Shown here in pieces: positions 20,801-31,559 of a DNA stretch of 64,000 nucleotides. Positions within the stretch are counted from its first letter, which is position 1; every line of letters begins with the position of its first letter. The stretch comes from Anaspis maculata (lineage: Eukaryota > Arthropoda > Insecta > Coleoptera > Scraptiidae). The notes beneath the pieces are model-generated. The model saw only the letters and a list, made by a program, of their open reading frames with translations, did no database searches and was not told the origin of the DNA. Location: contig OX421965.1 of assembly GCA_949128115.1 (NCBI GenBank), forward strand, positions 57,158,012-57,222,011. Reading direction: 5' to 3'. The position numbers were made by a program, and so were the translations under genes.

Positions 20801-23800
20801 CGTCTGCCAGAGAGTCCTGGACTTTCCTCGTGATCCCTCTGAGGAACCGGCCGTAACATACGGCGAAGACGGCAACAGGTGCGACGACGGCCATGCCCAC
20901 AGCTGCCAATTCAATCGACATGTAGCCCTGAAATATGGCTGAATTTCAGCTTTAAAAATAGAGGTGCGCGAAGAGAACTTCTCCATTCTTTCGATTGTTC
21001 GTTCCGTCGTAGTTATTTCATAGCCGCCCTACACCTTCGACATTTATTATTTAGAAATCAGATGGCCGGAGCCTGTTTTTGTTCTTTACTGTTCGTAATG
21101 TTCGCATCATGCGATTTCGTTGTTTTGTTGTTGAAATATATCTTGAATGTGTTGTGCCGATAGAAATGGAGAAAATGAAGAATAACAAAGTAATAAATAC
21201 AAGGGATACCTAAGAACTCGCGGTCCAGATTCAAAAGCAACTTTCGACATTTATCATTCACAGATCAGATGACTGGAGCCTGTTTTTGTTATTTACTGTT
21301 CCTAATGTTCGCATCATGTGATTTCGTTGTTTTGTTGTTGAAATATACAGGGTGGTCCAGGTTTTAGTCGACAAACTTTGCAGGCTGATAGAGGATAAAA
21401 AATTAAGTTGACTCACCCCAAAAAGTACATATCTAAAATGCATATTAAATGAGTTACAGGCCTTCAAATTTGCAGAAAAAAATTGTTTTTTTCTTGATAA
21501 CTTTTGAACAGCTTTACCGATTTCGCTCAAATTTTGCAAATATGGTTAACAAACACGTCCCCAGTGATTTCTTGAAAAAAATTCTGTCAGAATGACGCAG
21601 TGCCATAGATATGGGGGGGTACTAACCTTTTTGGAAAACCGTTGAAAGCATTGAATTCGGCGTTCAATTCTGAAGAGAAAATTGGAGTGTCATTGCTACA
21701 TTTGGAGCAGCGGTTTCTGAGATATTTGTGTTTAAAGGTTCAAAAACACCGAATTACGCAAATGTTTCAAAATTCGAGCAAGCTTTGACCCATTCACTTT
21801 CAACTTTTTTTTCAATTTCAAGTTTATTGATCCATAATTTAGCTCATGAGAAATTGAAAACTGGTATGAAAATCCATAATTTCAGTAACAATTAAATATT
21901 CAATAGGTACCTATTCACTTACTGATAGTTGGGGAGTTTAGTAAGAACAAGAACCAAGGGCCCATTGTTTCTTATTGGTCATGCTACTGAAATTATGAAT
22001 TTTCACAACCAATTTTCAATTTCTCATGAGCTAAATTATGAATCAATGAACTTTACATTGAAAAAAAAGTTGGAAGTGAATGTATCAAAGCTTGCTCGAA
22101 TTTTGAAACATTTGCGTAATTCGGTGTTTTTGAACCTTTAAACACAAATATCTCCAAAACCGCTGCTCCAAATGTAGCAATGACACGCCAATTTTCTCTT
22201 CAGAATTGAACGCCTCTTCAGAAGTATTGAAAACCGAATTCAATACTAGCTGCGTTCGGTAATTACATGTGAGAGGCGATGCAGATGCGTCTAATATGTG
22301 TTGGTTGTTAGTCACGTGACCAAAATATGATTTGACAAAACTGAACGATGCAGATGAAATAATGACAGATGACAGGTAAAACAATAAGTGAAGTTGACAG
22401 CAGTTGACAGCTGACGGCGTGCGCTCCCGCTTAGTCGAATTTGTTTACCATGAATCAAATAGTTCAACAAAACAGGGTGATTTGCCACATGCTGGCGTTT
22501 GGTTGGGAAATGATGTTTAGTGAAGACGAGGAGGAGGAAATTTGCCTGCTGGAGAAAATTGAAAATTTTGCTGAGGAAACAGTTCCGCGATTCACAGCGC
22601 ACCAGTTCAAAAGGAACTTTCGAATGACCCCAGACACGTTTGACGATTTTTCACAAAAGCTGCATACCGTGGAGCCTTTAATGGTTCATAAAGGGCACCC
22701 TCAACTTCCCCTAGATAAACAAGCACTTATTATGGTATGGTGTCTGGCAAACATGGAAAGTTTCGACTTTCGCTCCTTCTGCCATTTTTACGCCAAATAA
22801 CCAGCCCCAGCCAGCAGTGTCACACTTGTTGCTCACTCAAATGCGGAAATATGCCTAATCCCTAACCTCAAACGAGCAACGCGGAATGACAAGTTGACAT
22901 ACGTCAAAAAAAGATCTGGGACCTCGGCCAAAAACCTCCGAGCAAACGGATGTACATCTGACGCGTCTGGCAGGGAATATCCGAACGCTTCAGATCTGCG
23001 TCGATTTGCTTGAGATGCAATAACCGAACGATGTAGATGTAAATCGGGCATCTGACGTAATAACCGAACGCAGCTACTTCTAACGGTTTTCCAAAATATC
23101 CAGTGGCGTAGAAAGTAGGGGGGTAAGAGGATTAGTACCCCCCATATCTACGGCACTGCCTCATTCTGACAGAATTTTTTCCAAGAAATCACTGAGGACG
23201 TGTTCGTTAACCATATGTGCAAAATTTGAGCGAAATCGGTCAAGCTGTTCAAAAGTTATCAAGACAAAAACAATTTTTTTCTGCAACTTTGAAGGCCTCT
23301 AACTTTTTTAATATGCATTTTAGATATGTACTTTTTGGAGCGAGTCGACTTCTTTTTTTATCCTCTATCAGCCTGCAAAGTTTGTCGACTAAAACCTGGA
23401 CCACCCTTTTGAATGTGTTGTGCCGATACTCGTGCCGAGAGAAATAGAGCAAAGAAAGAATAACAAAGTATAGTCTGTTCACCGATAGAACGGACTTTTT
23501 TGAATTCCAGTGATGTAACCTATAGCAAACAAAAGCACCAAAGACTGTAACAACATAGGCGCGTTTGGAAGTAATATTAGTTTTGTTCGGTTGGTAGTCT
23601 TACCCGGGCAAATTATTCCTACACCAAGCCAATGGCATTACATTCAGCGAGATTGACACTTAGTACGATTTCTAACCTCCATTTCTCTATGATGTTTGTT
23701 ATTTTTAGTCGGCTCGGCTGTTGTGAGTGTTGTATAATATAAAATCAGCTTCATTTGAAAAAATTATTTTCTCATTCATTAAGATTGGTATTAAACTAGT

Positions 23801-26047
23801 GTCATTTAAAATTAGCATAGCACTTAGCTGTGATTAGCGGAAATAAGCACCTCTTTCTAACTGGAATTTTAAATTTCGCGGGTAACGCTCGGGACTACTT
23901 TTCAAGCGGAGGAATCTGGTGGTCCTTTCTCTCAGTGTATAGAGTATAGTAAATACAAGGAGTGTTTCAGAACTCGCGGTCCAGATTCAAAGGCAGTTTA
24001 GGGAGATGCTTTATCGAGAGGGACATCTAAAACCGAGTCTAAAACAAACATTGGCAAATTTCTATCTTCAGCCCCCTCGCCCCTATTCGACCCAACTTTG
24101 AGATTTCAAATGACACTACCTACCTTGCGATACACCAAATGGAAGACAATCAGAAAAAAATTCTAAACATAATATAATATTTTCAAAAATTTTAACCCAC
24201 CCCCCTTAAAATGTCTTAAAATGCTCTAACTGTCCTATTTTATATTCTGGACTCCTCAATTATTTTCAATTTATTCAGCGTCGTCCTAGATAGCATCGAA
24301 GAAAAGAATTTTTGGTGAAAAAAGTGCTACCCACATTCACCCCTTTGCTCCACCCCCCCTCAACTTCCAAAATTTAACAAAACACCACCTGTTTTGTGAT
24401 ACATCAAATTAAAGGGAATGAAATTCTCTTTCTGAAAACAGCTACTTCGAAATTTTCAACCCCTCCCCCAATAAATTGGACATTTGGAGTCTTTTAGAAG
24501 AAAAATGAGGGGTTTCAAAAATTAAAAAAAAAATTGTTTAGGAAGAAAATTCAATTTCCTTCAATTTGATGCAAGTACGTATTGCTATTTTAGATTTTCA
24601 AGATGAGGTAGGGGGAGCGAAGGGGTCAATTTGGGTGGCACTTTTTTCACAGAAAATTATCTCTTCCGATCCTATGCAGGATGACGTTGACTGCATTGAA
24701 GAGAATTGAGAGGTCAAGAATATTAAATTGGACACTCAGAGAGTTTCGGGAAAAAGGAGGGGGGTAAAAATTTTATAAATATTTTTTTAGAAAAAGAATT
24801 CAGTTTTGTTCAATTTGTGTATCGCAAAATAGGTGATGTCATTTGAAATTTCAAAGTTGGAGAGGGTGGGGGCGAGGGGGCTTAAGATATAAATTTGTCA
24901 AAGTATGTTTTAGATGTCCCCCTCGATATAAAAATCGACCTGTTTTTGCTCGAAGACATCTTTACTAGAAATCGGGAGTCATTGCAGGTGGATAGTTTTC
25001 AAATGATCACCTGGTATGAATATTATTCAAGGCACAATTTGAAAGTTCAATTTTTTATTTCTGTTTAGTCTGTCTTGAAAAGTTTCTCAGATAATAAAAA
25101 TAAGAGAGGGCAAAGCCTCACCCTTACACCCCCCCCCCCATATCTCCAAAAAGTTTCATATCATCAAATTATCTTACCATCATTCCGATCCCTGCACAGA
25201 CCAACACTGTTGACCTTAAACCATCAGAAATGTTTGTTGACAAGGCTTGACTAACCAGCTGAGTATCAGCTGAAAGCCTGTTGACCAATTCCCCTGTCGA
25301 CCTCGTATCAAACCAACCCTGTTCTTGTCTTAGAATGGATGAGAATACTTTTCTCCTTAGGGCTTGTGTCATTCTGTGACCTTCAAAAAAAAACACTTAT
25401 TAATAAATTGACTGCAGCATTTCCCAGATGATTATTAGCATACCGGCTATTGACATGAAATAAATCCTGCCAAAATTGCATATTGCACCTAGAACAAAGA
25501 CGGCAAGCAAAATTCCACACAGTTTGTTCAACTTCACACGAGCTTCCTCTTTATCTTCACTGCTCGAATAAATGATATCCAGTACTTTCCCTAGACTGAA
25601 CGGAATGGCCATGGTTACCGTACTAGAAACTAATAGGAATCCAATTGCACCTGAAACCAAACACTCAAGTTTTTTTATACATGATTAATTTTTGTTGGGA
25701 AACGCACCAGCTATTCTCCATTTTTCTGGCCTGGCTAAGGTTAACAGTCTTCCGAGTTCTGATTTTTTGCCACCGCTGGCGCCCTTGGGCTGAGCGGCTT
25801 TCGCGTCAGTGGCCACATTCCTCCTGAAGATCCTCCATATGGACCTGCTCCGGTTGTTGGTTTGGGCGGCTTCCGGCAGGCTCACCGCTATGTAAGTTTT
25901 GCTCTGGTTAACTTTGGTCGACATGCTGCGAAAGTTCCTGCACAATCCGTGGGGACGACACGTGAATATTTGGCTTTTAGCGTACTTCAAACATTGCACT
26001 GAAGATTTGAGGTTATGTCCGACGACCGCTAATGACAAAATGTTCAT
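17855..26047 (-). CDS. ABCB10: Mitochondrial half ABC transporter, ABCB10-type
   Basis: Seven exons on the minus strand join in frame: 26047-25708, 25650-25444, 25380-25178, 20927-20646, 20582-20351, 18952-18666 and 18400-17855, giving 698 residues. Residues 1-60 look like a mitochondrial presequence ([18 protein letters not shown]..., rich in Arg, Lys and Ser, no acidic residues early). About 110-410 is one six-helix transmembrane domain with [17 protein letters not shown] and the TFSKEPRE intracellular loop. The nucleotide-binding domain has Walker [10 protein letters not shown] (about 470), Q-loop SQEP at the exon 6/7 border, signature LSGGQKQR (about 576), Walker B ILLLDEA and the H-loop IAHRLST. 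ABCB10 forms a homodimer in the inner mitochondrial membrane and is linked to haem and redox biology. ABCB8 is the alternative, but the NBD and length fit ABCB10 better. Three or more foldbacks lie in its introns. Confidence 0.9.
19007..19917. repeat. Foldback element in an ABC intron
   Basis: GGGTGTCCGTTTTTCGAGGC on the left is mirrored by GCCTCGAAAAACGGACACCC on the right, and the arms match over more than 350 bp, including AGCATGGGTATCTCGCTTAT. The centre is near 19460. It lies in the intron between the exons at 20351 and 18952. Directly right of it (19918-20000) a second, unpaired ACAGGTGTCCC-like end begins. Confidence 0.85.
22248..23075 (+). mobile_element. Truncated PIF/Harbinger DNA transposon
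   Basis: The inverted ends AGCTGCGTTCGG...CCGAACGCAGCT are flanked by ACT on both sides (22245-22247 and 23076-23078). A 3-bp target duplication is characteristic of PIF/Harbinger, although TWA is the usual sequence. The host foldback's left arm shows the uninterrupted sequence (GAATTCAATGCTTTCAACGG in reverse complement), which confirms the insertion point. The element encodes only the N-terminal half of a transposase and no Myb-like second protein, so it is non-autonomous. Confidence 0.8.
22450..22800 (+). pseudogene. N-terminal part of a HARBI1-like transposase
   Basis: An ORF of 116 residues from ATG 22450. The segment [19 protein letters not shown] followed by [17 protein letters not shown] matches the pre-catalytic region of Harbinger/HARBI1 transposases ('F..HFRM...TFE.L...L', 'KQ.L..LW.LA..ES'). 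An acidic stretch (EDEEEE) precedes it. The DDE catalytic domain is absent because the element goes straight to its right end. An acceptor or frame continuation to a DDE domain was looked for and not found. Confidence 0.7.
24012..24930. repeat. Foldback, family copy 1 (also found at 59918-60722)
   Basis: TATCGAGAGGGACATCTAAA on the left is mirrored by TTTAGATGTCCCCCTCGATA on the right. Inner matches include CAAATTTCTATCTTCAGCCC with its complement near 24885 and CTTTGAGATTTCAAATGACA near 24099 with its complement near 24840. The interior is rich in runs of C and G. It lies in the long intron of the ABC gene. A similar foldback with the same block order is at 59918-60722. Confidence 0.75.
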
Positions 26048-28980
26048 TTTTAGCCGCCGCAATTTGATCACAGGTGAAGAGCAAACTCGGGAAATGAGCC
26101 AAAACGCTCAGGGAAAATGTCACGGCAATTAATTAAGTACTAATAATGCTGAATAATCGAAGATTTTAAGGTTAAGATACGTGAAGGTCGGCGGCACCGG
26201 TAATCCATCGCGAAATGAGATAAAGACGGCACATCTCGAAAGGCGTCGCACAGGCACAATACTTATTTTAAGTACCGCGAGACCGCGACCGATTAGGCAC
26301 GTTATCTTTTCATTTAAAAAAAAAACTAGGATACCCTAACCTAGTTGAATCGAAACGTCATCTTGACAGTATCACAACTGACAAGTGAATGATGATTGAC
26401 ATTTGATGACGTCTTCTCCATTTCTGTCTTGCTCATATCTTACACGATCAAGCCATCTCTGTCTCGACGTCCTCCCACGATTTTACCAGTGGCGTACCAG
26501 ATGATTGACCTTTCGGTGCGTGAAGGGGAAGGGGACGAGAAACCTTCGATTTCACAGCAATGATTCCACTACCAACACATTCGCAGTTTTACCTGAGGTG
26601 GTAGGGTTCGGCAATGGTTGCCATACATTACCGGCTGGCGCGCATTCAAACGGCTGTCAAGGCAACAGTGATATAAACCATTTTTCTTCGTTTTTATTTT
26701 GTCCTGTCCGTGTTGTTGGGTTTTTGTATTTGATAAGGTCTCTGGCCCATGGAAGCTCCAACATCCATTAAAAATATTGAAAATATTCGATTATTCCAAC
26801 ACGAACCCAAATGCGAACCAACCGAGGAACCAATTTTTCTCCCCGCTAGCGGGAAATGAGGCCGTGCGTCCCCATTCGAGATAAATTAGGGAATGGGGTA
26901 GTAGACTAAGGATTCAGTATGAACTAACAGGGGCACAAGCACACAGCTCTGGAAAGACGTTACAGGTTATAGAGTACTTTCTACATGATTCACACGCTGC
27001 TGACTCTGACAGTTCTGACAATTTTATTTGACCTGCCAACTTTGAATCGGAAATGTGCCGTCTCCATTGACCAGCCCTAACAGGTAAAATTGGAAAGGTC
27101 TATTTGATAGCAAGAGGCGGAGCAAGGAGGGCTGGGGCAAACCTCCATGGGCAAAAAAATTGAGATTTTACTTGCACAAAGGTTGGTAGGTATAATGAAA
27201 AAATATATTCGAATTTGCATTATTGTGGAATTTTCAGGAGTGGTAAGTACCTACCTACTTTTTGAACATGTTGAAGAGGCCCCTTGTTATAAAAGAAAGA
27301 TTTGAACTTTAAGATGCCTTTTTTACGATTTTGTGTTGACTTGATGCCTAATAAGTAGTACCTACTCCCGTACTTACTTAATTCTGTCTGCAACTTTTGT
27401 GCACAAAGTTTTTAATCAGGGGTGGCGTGATGCAAGTGATGAGGATCACCATAGCAACGGCTTATAGCAGTAGGTTCACTTGTACTGTGACTCTAGTTGG
27501 CTGGGCAAATTTTCTATTTTAGCATTGTAGGCTTGCCGTCTTTTCACCTGGTGTGAAACTGACTTCTCTGGAAGTAAAGTTATATTCTTATCAAATTGAT
27601 ATTAAAATCTTGGAAAACTAACCTGGTCATAAGTGGACGTGCAACTAGGGGGACGCAGAGCTGTGTTACCGTCATGTACACACCAAAAGAGCACGGGGCG
27701 GCCGCAAATCTAAGTCATCTTGACGGCGCGGCGGCCCTTTCAGGGTCGACAAAAACTCGTCCCGGGAAGCGCCAAAATGAAAGCAAATTGCAAATTGAAG
27801 GTACTTACCTACATCAATTTCGGTCCAATACGCAACTTTGAGCGGCTGGGTTTTTTGAAATTTGGTTTAATTTACTTTTTACACGTAAATTCTTTTGCCA
27901 ATGACAGACTGCACGGCGATCCTTGTATCGCCTATAATTCTTCAGGGTTTGGCTTGTATTGCGTGCTTTCCACCTAGCCCCAAGTTCGGTACACCTGCCA
28001 TTTACGCATGTGCGGGTGCCAAACGGTGCTTTCCATCTACGTGTTCCTACTCGGTTCTGTGCCGTTCATTGGGTCACCTAAAATTTTGTGCCACACTATG
28101 GAACATGTGCCGTCTGGTGGTATTTGTACCGTCTAAGTGGAAAGCACCCATTTTTGACTGGAAGAGGCGAAAGAGTTGATGATTGCATGGGGCCCCTTTT
28201 TTGGACGAAGGGCATTGTATACTCTACAATTTGAACCATCGAAAGTTGAACCGGTTTCGAGAGGTTATAGATATTTTTGACAACTGTAAAATGTCAAGGC
28301 TCTTTTGATTTATTTTGTTTATTGGTGAAAATTAAAAACAGGTCGAAAAATTGCTATATTTTCCAATAAAATGGGAAAAAGCGTCAGACATCACGTGCCG
28401 CAAAAATGTTCCGGCTGTCTGCAGAGGAAATACGCAAAAAATGTGTTTCATAACTGGTCCGACCAGAGCAGCCAACTGCAAAGTTTTGGGGATTTTCTAT
28501 ATTTCACATTTGGAAACTTAAAAACTAAATCTCACAGCCGACTAGAATCACGGTACAAGTGAACCTACTATAGGTACTTATTATCAATCAATCAGTCAAA
28601 CCGCGCTGCAAGTAGGTAGGTATTTGTATGATAACTACTAATACGTCATCCTAAATTCGCCTCCAACTTGGTACCGAGCTGTTATAGTCCTCTATGATGT
28701 TGTTCACTAAACTGATTATAAATCATAAATCTATCGAGTATCGACCACAATGTGAACGCATTTTCTTCTCCACAAGCTCATTGAATTAATTAGCATCTCT
28801 GTAGCCCTCTGGGATCTCAAATTCATCACAGTGCCAGGCGCCAGGCTATTATGTATCAGATATTCTCCCAAAAACACGTAGGTGATAAGTTAAATGCATG
28901 CGAAAACATGACTAGCGACTAGACCCCATGACTTACCCCATGACTTACTCTGTAATTGATTTCCCATATCGAACGCTATA
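26048..28980. other. Upstream region of the ABC gene and unrecognised intergenic DNA
   Basis: 26048-26330 is the likely 5' leader and promoter side of the ABC gene. It is more GC-rich than its surroundings (CGGCGGCACCGG, CCGCGAGACCGCGACC), which is usual near transcription starts. 26400-28980 holds only short ORFs in no recognised family. One at 28371-28562 starts MGKSVRHHVPQKCSG after an AT-rich leader and is unsupported. I see no foldback here, which makes it the longest relatively repeat-free stretch. Confidence 0.4.
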
Positions 28981-29900
28981 TACCGTCCGTTTTTTATTTT
29001 AGGCCCCAGCCCGTAGCATCTTTATTATGGGTTTCACACCCAATATATTATATATTTTTGAAATCGCAAAAACAAGATCTTTCGACTGATGATATGTCAA
29101 ATTATTTTTGACAGATGTCATTTTTTGACAAATGACAGAATATTACTTGTGATACATCATTTTAAAGCCCATAAAATTCTGAAGAGAACTGTGGTTTTTA
29201 TTTTTGTAATAGGGTGTCTTTTACAGCTTTTAGGGGTCTTTCAATAGGAAAAAAATGTTGAATTTCAAAAATACATAATAAGTAAATAGGTAAAGCAGGT
29301 ACCTATTTTCAATGTAAACTAATGATAATAATGATTAATTAATCACAATGAAACAAAAAATGTCCTAAAGAAGTTGATCGAATGACCGCCTCCTCGTTCC
29401 TTGAATGAAAGATTCGACGATCAGTGAATTGGAACTACCACCGGCCCAACGCGATGACATCCGAGCTTGCCAGAAATGACCCCCCTCAAGTTTTTATGAG
29501 CCTACCCGAAAGATAAGGTGTTTATAAAGTTTCCCAATAATTTGGACAATTTAAAAATCAGATCATCACCATTAGTTAATTTTAAAAATACCTATTACTT
29601 ATTGAGTGGCTACTTCTGAAACTGACATTTTTTCCTATTGAAAGACCCCTAGAAGCTGTAACAGACAACCCATTTGAAAAATAAGAACACAGTTCTCCTC
29701 AGAATTTAATAGGCTTTAAAATGATGTATCACAAGTACTATTCTGTCATTTGTCAAAAAATGACATATGTCAAAAATAATTTGACATATCATCACAAGAA
29801 AGATCTTGTTTTTCTGATTTCAAAAATATATAATATATCGGGTGTTAAATCCATAATAAAGATGCTACGGGCTGGGGCCTAAAATAAAAAACGGACGGTA
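28981..29900. repeat. Foldback element with TACCGTCCG ends
   Basis: TACCGTCCGTTTTTTATTTT on the left is mirrored by AAAATAAAAAACGGACGGTA on the right. The arms continue with GGCCCCAGCCCGTAGCATCT and its complement near 29865, and with GACATATCATC and TGTCATTTGTC blocks for over 250 bp. The loop (about 29240-29640) is non-coding, but GACCCCTAAAAGCTGTAA-like blocks mirror at 29222-29250 and 29640-29670. Confidence 0.85.
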
Positions 29901-30579
29901 TTTCGACTCGATACCCTGTTGCATTTGAGAATGATCCGTCAGTTAATAACAATTTTCAACAACAAATATGTACGTATCCAAGTTTCATCTCGAGCTCAGG
30001 AAGAAAGTCCAGCAGCTGCTTTCAGAATTGTGCAAACTAACGAACGGCTCCTCCGCCAATTGTACGGGTTTGTGGCTTACTCTCGAGTTGAAGTCTCCAA
30101 CAAATATCGGAACAAAATCTTCCAAACGGTCAACATATCGAATCCGTCTTTTCGCTAATCGAATGTTATCTTTGGCTCGACACGTATTGCCAGGTACTTA
30201 GGTGCTTACTTAGGTATAGTGAACAAAATCCACTGTGCCGCTGCACAGATGGGCTGCGGGCCGCTCCCCAGAGATTTCGACTTTGCCAAGGATTTTGATG
30301 TGATGTTTTTCAAAATTGTAAATAAATATTGCGTATCCGCTTATTATCAATTTAACAGTGTTATTTATAGTCCGGGAGCCCACTGCAAAATTCTGGGTCG
30401 ATCGCTTTTATGAAGAATTTCTGTTTCAATCGATAGTGGGCAATACGATGAATCTTCCGATACCCGACAGCCACCTTCCATCCCCTGCTATAAGGGTCGC
30501 CGCCGGTTTTAAAGATGCCCATTTTGAATCATTTTTTACACCTCTTGCTTATATAAAAAAATGTCACAATGACTGACAG

Positions 30580-30654
30580 AAGGCGAGATGGTCGAGTGGT
30601 CTAGATAAAAGTAAACGAATTCGAAGGTCAGAGGTTCTAATCTCCGCGAATACC
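30580..30654 (+). ncRNA. tRNA-like sequence with A and B boxes and T-run (left arm)
   Basis: GATGGTCGAGTGGTCTAGA resembles a tRNA A box (TGGCNNAGTGG), and GAGGTTCTAATCTCC resembles a B box (GGTTCRANTCC) at the usual distance of about 43 bp. A run of Ts at about 30655, a Pol III terminator, follows at once. The acceptor and T stems do not pair well, so this is a tRNA-derived unit, nearest in look to tRNA-Ser/Leu, and not a working tRNA gene. Confidence 0.45.
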
Positions 30655-31243
30655 TTTTTTTTATTCTTTTTTTTTCGCATTTTAAAAGCTTGACAGACAC
30701 ATATCACTGTTTAATACAAAGATACCATTTTCAGTAGTTGAGGATGTTATTTCCTAGCATAAAAAACGGCTGAAACAGACTGCGGATCAGCTGCAGAGCG
30801 GAAGAGAAACAACAGATAGATTCTTTTGGCGTGAGTTACTGCCAAATCTGTGCAGCTAAAAACGTAACAGAAAAATTAGTTATTTAAATCTGAGCTGACA
30901 AGAGAATGAGGGTCTTTTTTAAAAAAATATATGAAAATTTTGAAAAAAAATCGAGTTTTTCGGATTTTGAAATTTTGAAATACATACTTATACAATTTCA
31001 CACCTGATTTTAGGAAACCCTTATTTTTTTCAATTCTCCACACTCCACTGGTTTTCATGGCACTCACGTTTGAAGAAAGAGACTATACTAGGAAATGCCG
31101 TATTTTTTGTGTGAAAAAACGGCAGCATTAATAAATTTAGCGACGAAAGTTACTCCAAATTGAGAAACGTCGTCCAATTCCGCAATTTTAAAAAGTTCAA
31201 GTAAGTCAAGCTTTTTAAATGCGAAAAAAAAGAATTAAAAAAA

Positions 31244-31320
31244 AGGTATTCGCGGAGATTAGAACCTCTGACTATTGAATTCGTTTACTTTGATCTAGAC
31301 CACTCGACCATGTCGCCTTC
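31244..31320 (-). ncRNA. tRNA-like sequence with A and B boxes and T-run (right arm)
   Basis: The mirror copy of the left-arm unit on the minus strand: GACATGGTCGAGTGGTCTAG and CAGAGGTTCTAATCTCCGC followed by CCTTTTTTTT. It differs from the left copy at a few positions (GAGATGG against GACATGG; GAAGG against AATAG before the B box). The boxes themselves are conserved. Confidence 0.45.
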
Positions 31321-31559
31321 TGTCAAACATTGTGACATTTTTTTATATAAGCAAGAGGTGTAAAAAATGATTCAAAATGAGCATCTTTAAAACCGGCGGC
31401 GACCCTTATAGCAGGGGATGCAAGGTGGCTGTCGGGTATCGAAAGATTCATCGTATTGCCCACTATCGATTGAAACAGAAATTCTCCATAAAAGCGATCG
31501 ACCCAGAATTTTGCAGTGGGCTCCCGCACTATTATTACTGTTGGAATGATTTGATTATT

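Larger units (their letters stand above)
21346..23404. mobile_element. Foldback element ending CAGGGTGGTCCAGG
   Basis: CAGGGTGGTCCAGGTTTTAG on the left is mirrored by CTAAAACCTGGACCACCCTT on the right. The left arm runs 21346 to about 21905. The right arm is split into about 21960-22247 and 23076-23404 by an 828-bp Harbinger-type insertion. Matching inner landmarks are AAACACCGAATTACGCAAAT on the left with its complement at 22115, and GGTACTAACC (21610) with its partner at about 23130. The sequence between the arms is non-coding. Confidence 0.85.
21037..23440. repeat. Tandem duplicate of about 206 bp, second unit split by a foldback
   Basis: 21037-21242 and 21243-21345 share GAGCCTGTTTTTGTT, TTCGCATCATG and GATTTCGTTGTTTTGTTGTT. 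In unit 1 GAAATATA is followed by TCTTGAATGTGTTGTGCCGA. In unit 2 GAAATATA is followed by the foldback 21346-23404, and TTGAATGTGTTGTGCCGA resumes on its far side. Unit 1 thus preserves the empty site. Both lie in the long ABC intron between the exons at 25178 and 20927. Confidence 0.8.
30374..31526. repeat. Foldback element whose arms each carry a tRNA-like Pol III unit
   Basis: CGGGAGCCCACTGCAAAATT on the left is mirrored by AATTTTGCAGTGGGCTCCCG on the right. The arms are near identical over about 300 bp. The same peptide reading (VREPTAKFWVDRFY...VAAGFKDAHFESFF) is open in both arms, outward to inward, but the DNA identity alone explains this. The loop (about 30700-31180) is AT-rich and non-coding. 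Confidence 0.85.

Noticed and set aside
30358..30576. Similar peptides open in both arms of the 30374-31526 foldback
   Set aside because: Arm DNA is almost identical, so the shared reading frame is expected without selection; no start, stop or family support.
30580..30654. Functional tRNA gene
   Set aside because: A and B boxes are present but the acceptor and T stems do not pair, so a tRNA-derived relic is the safer call.
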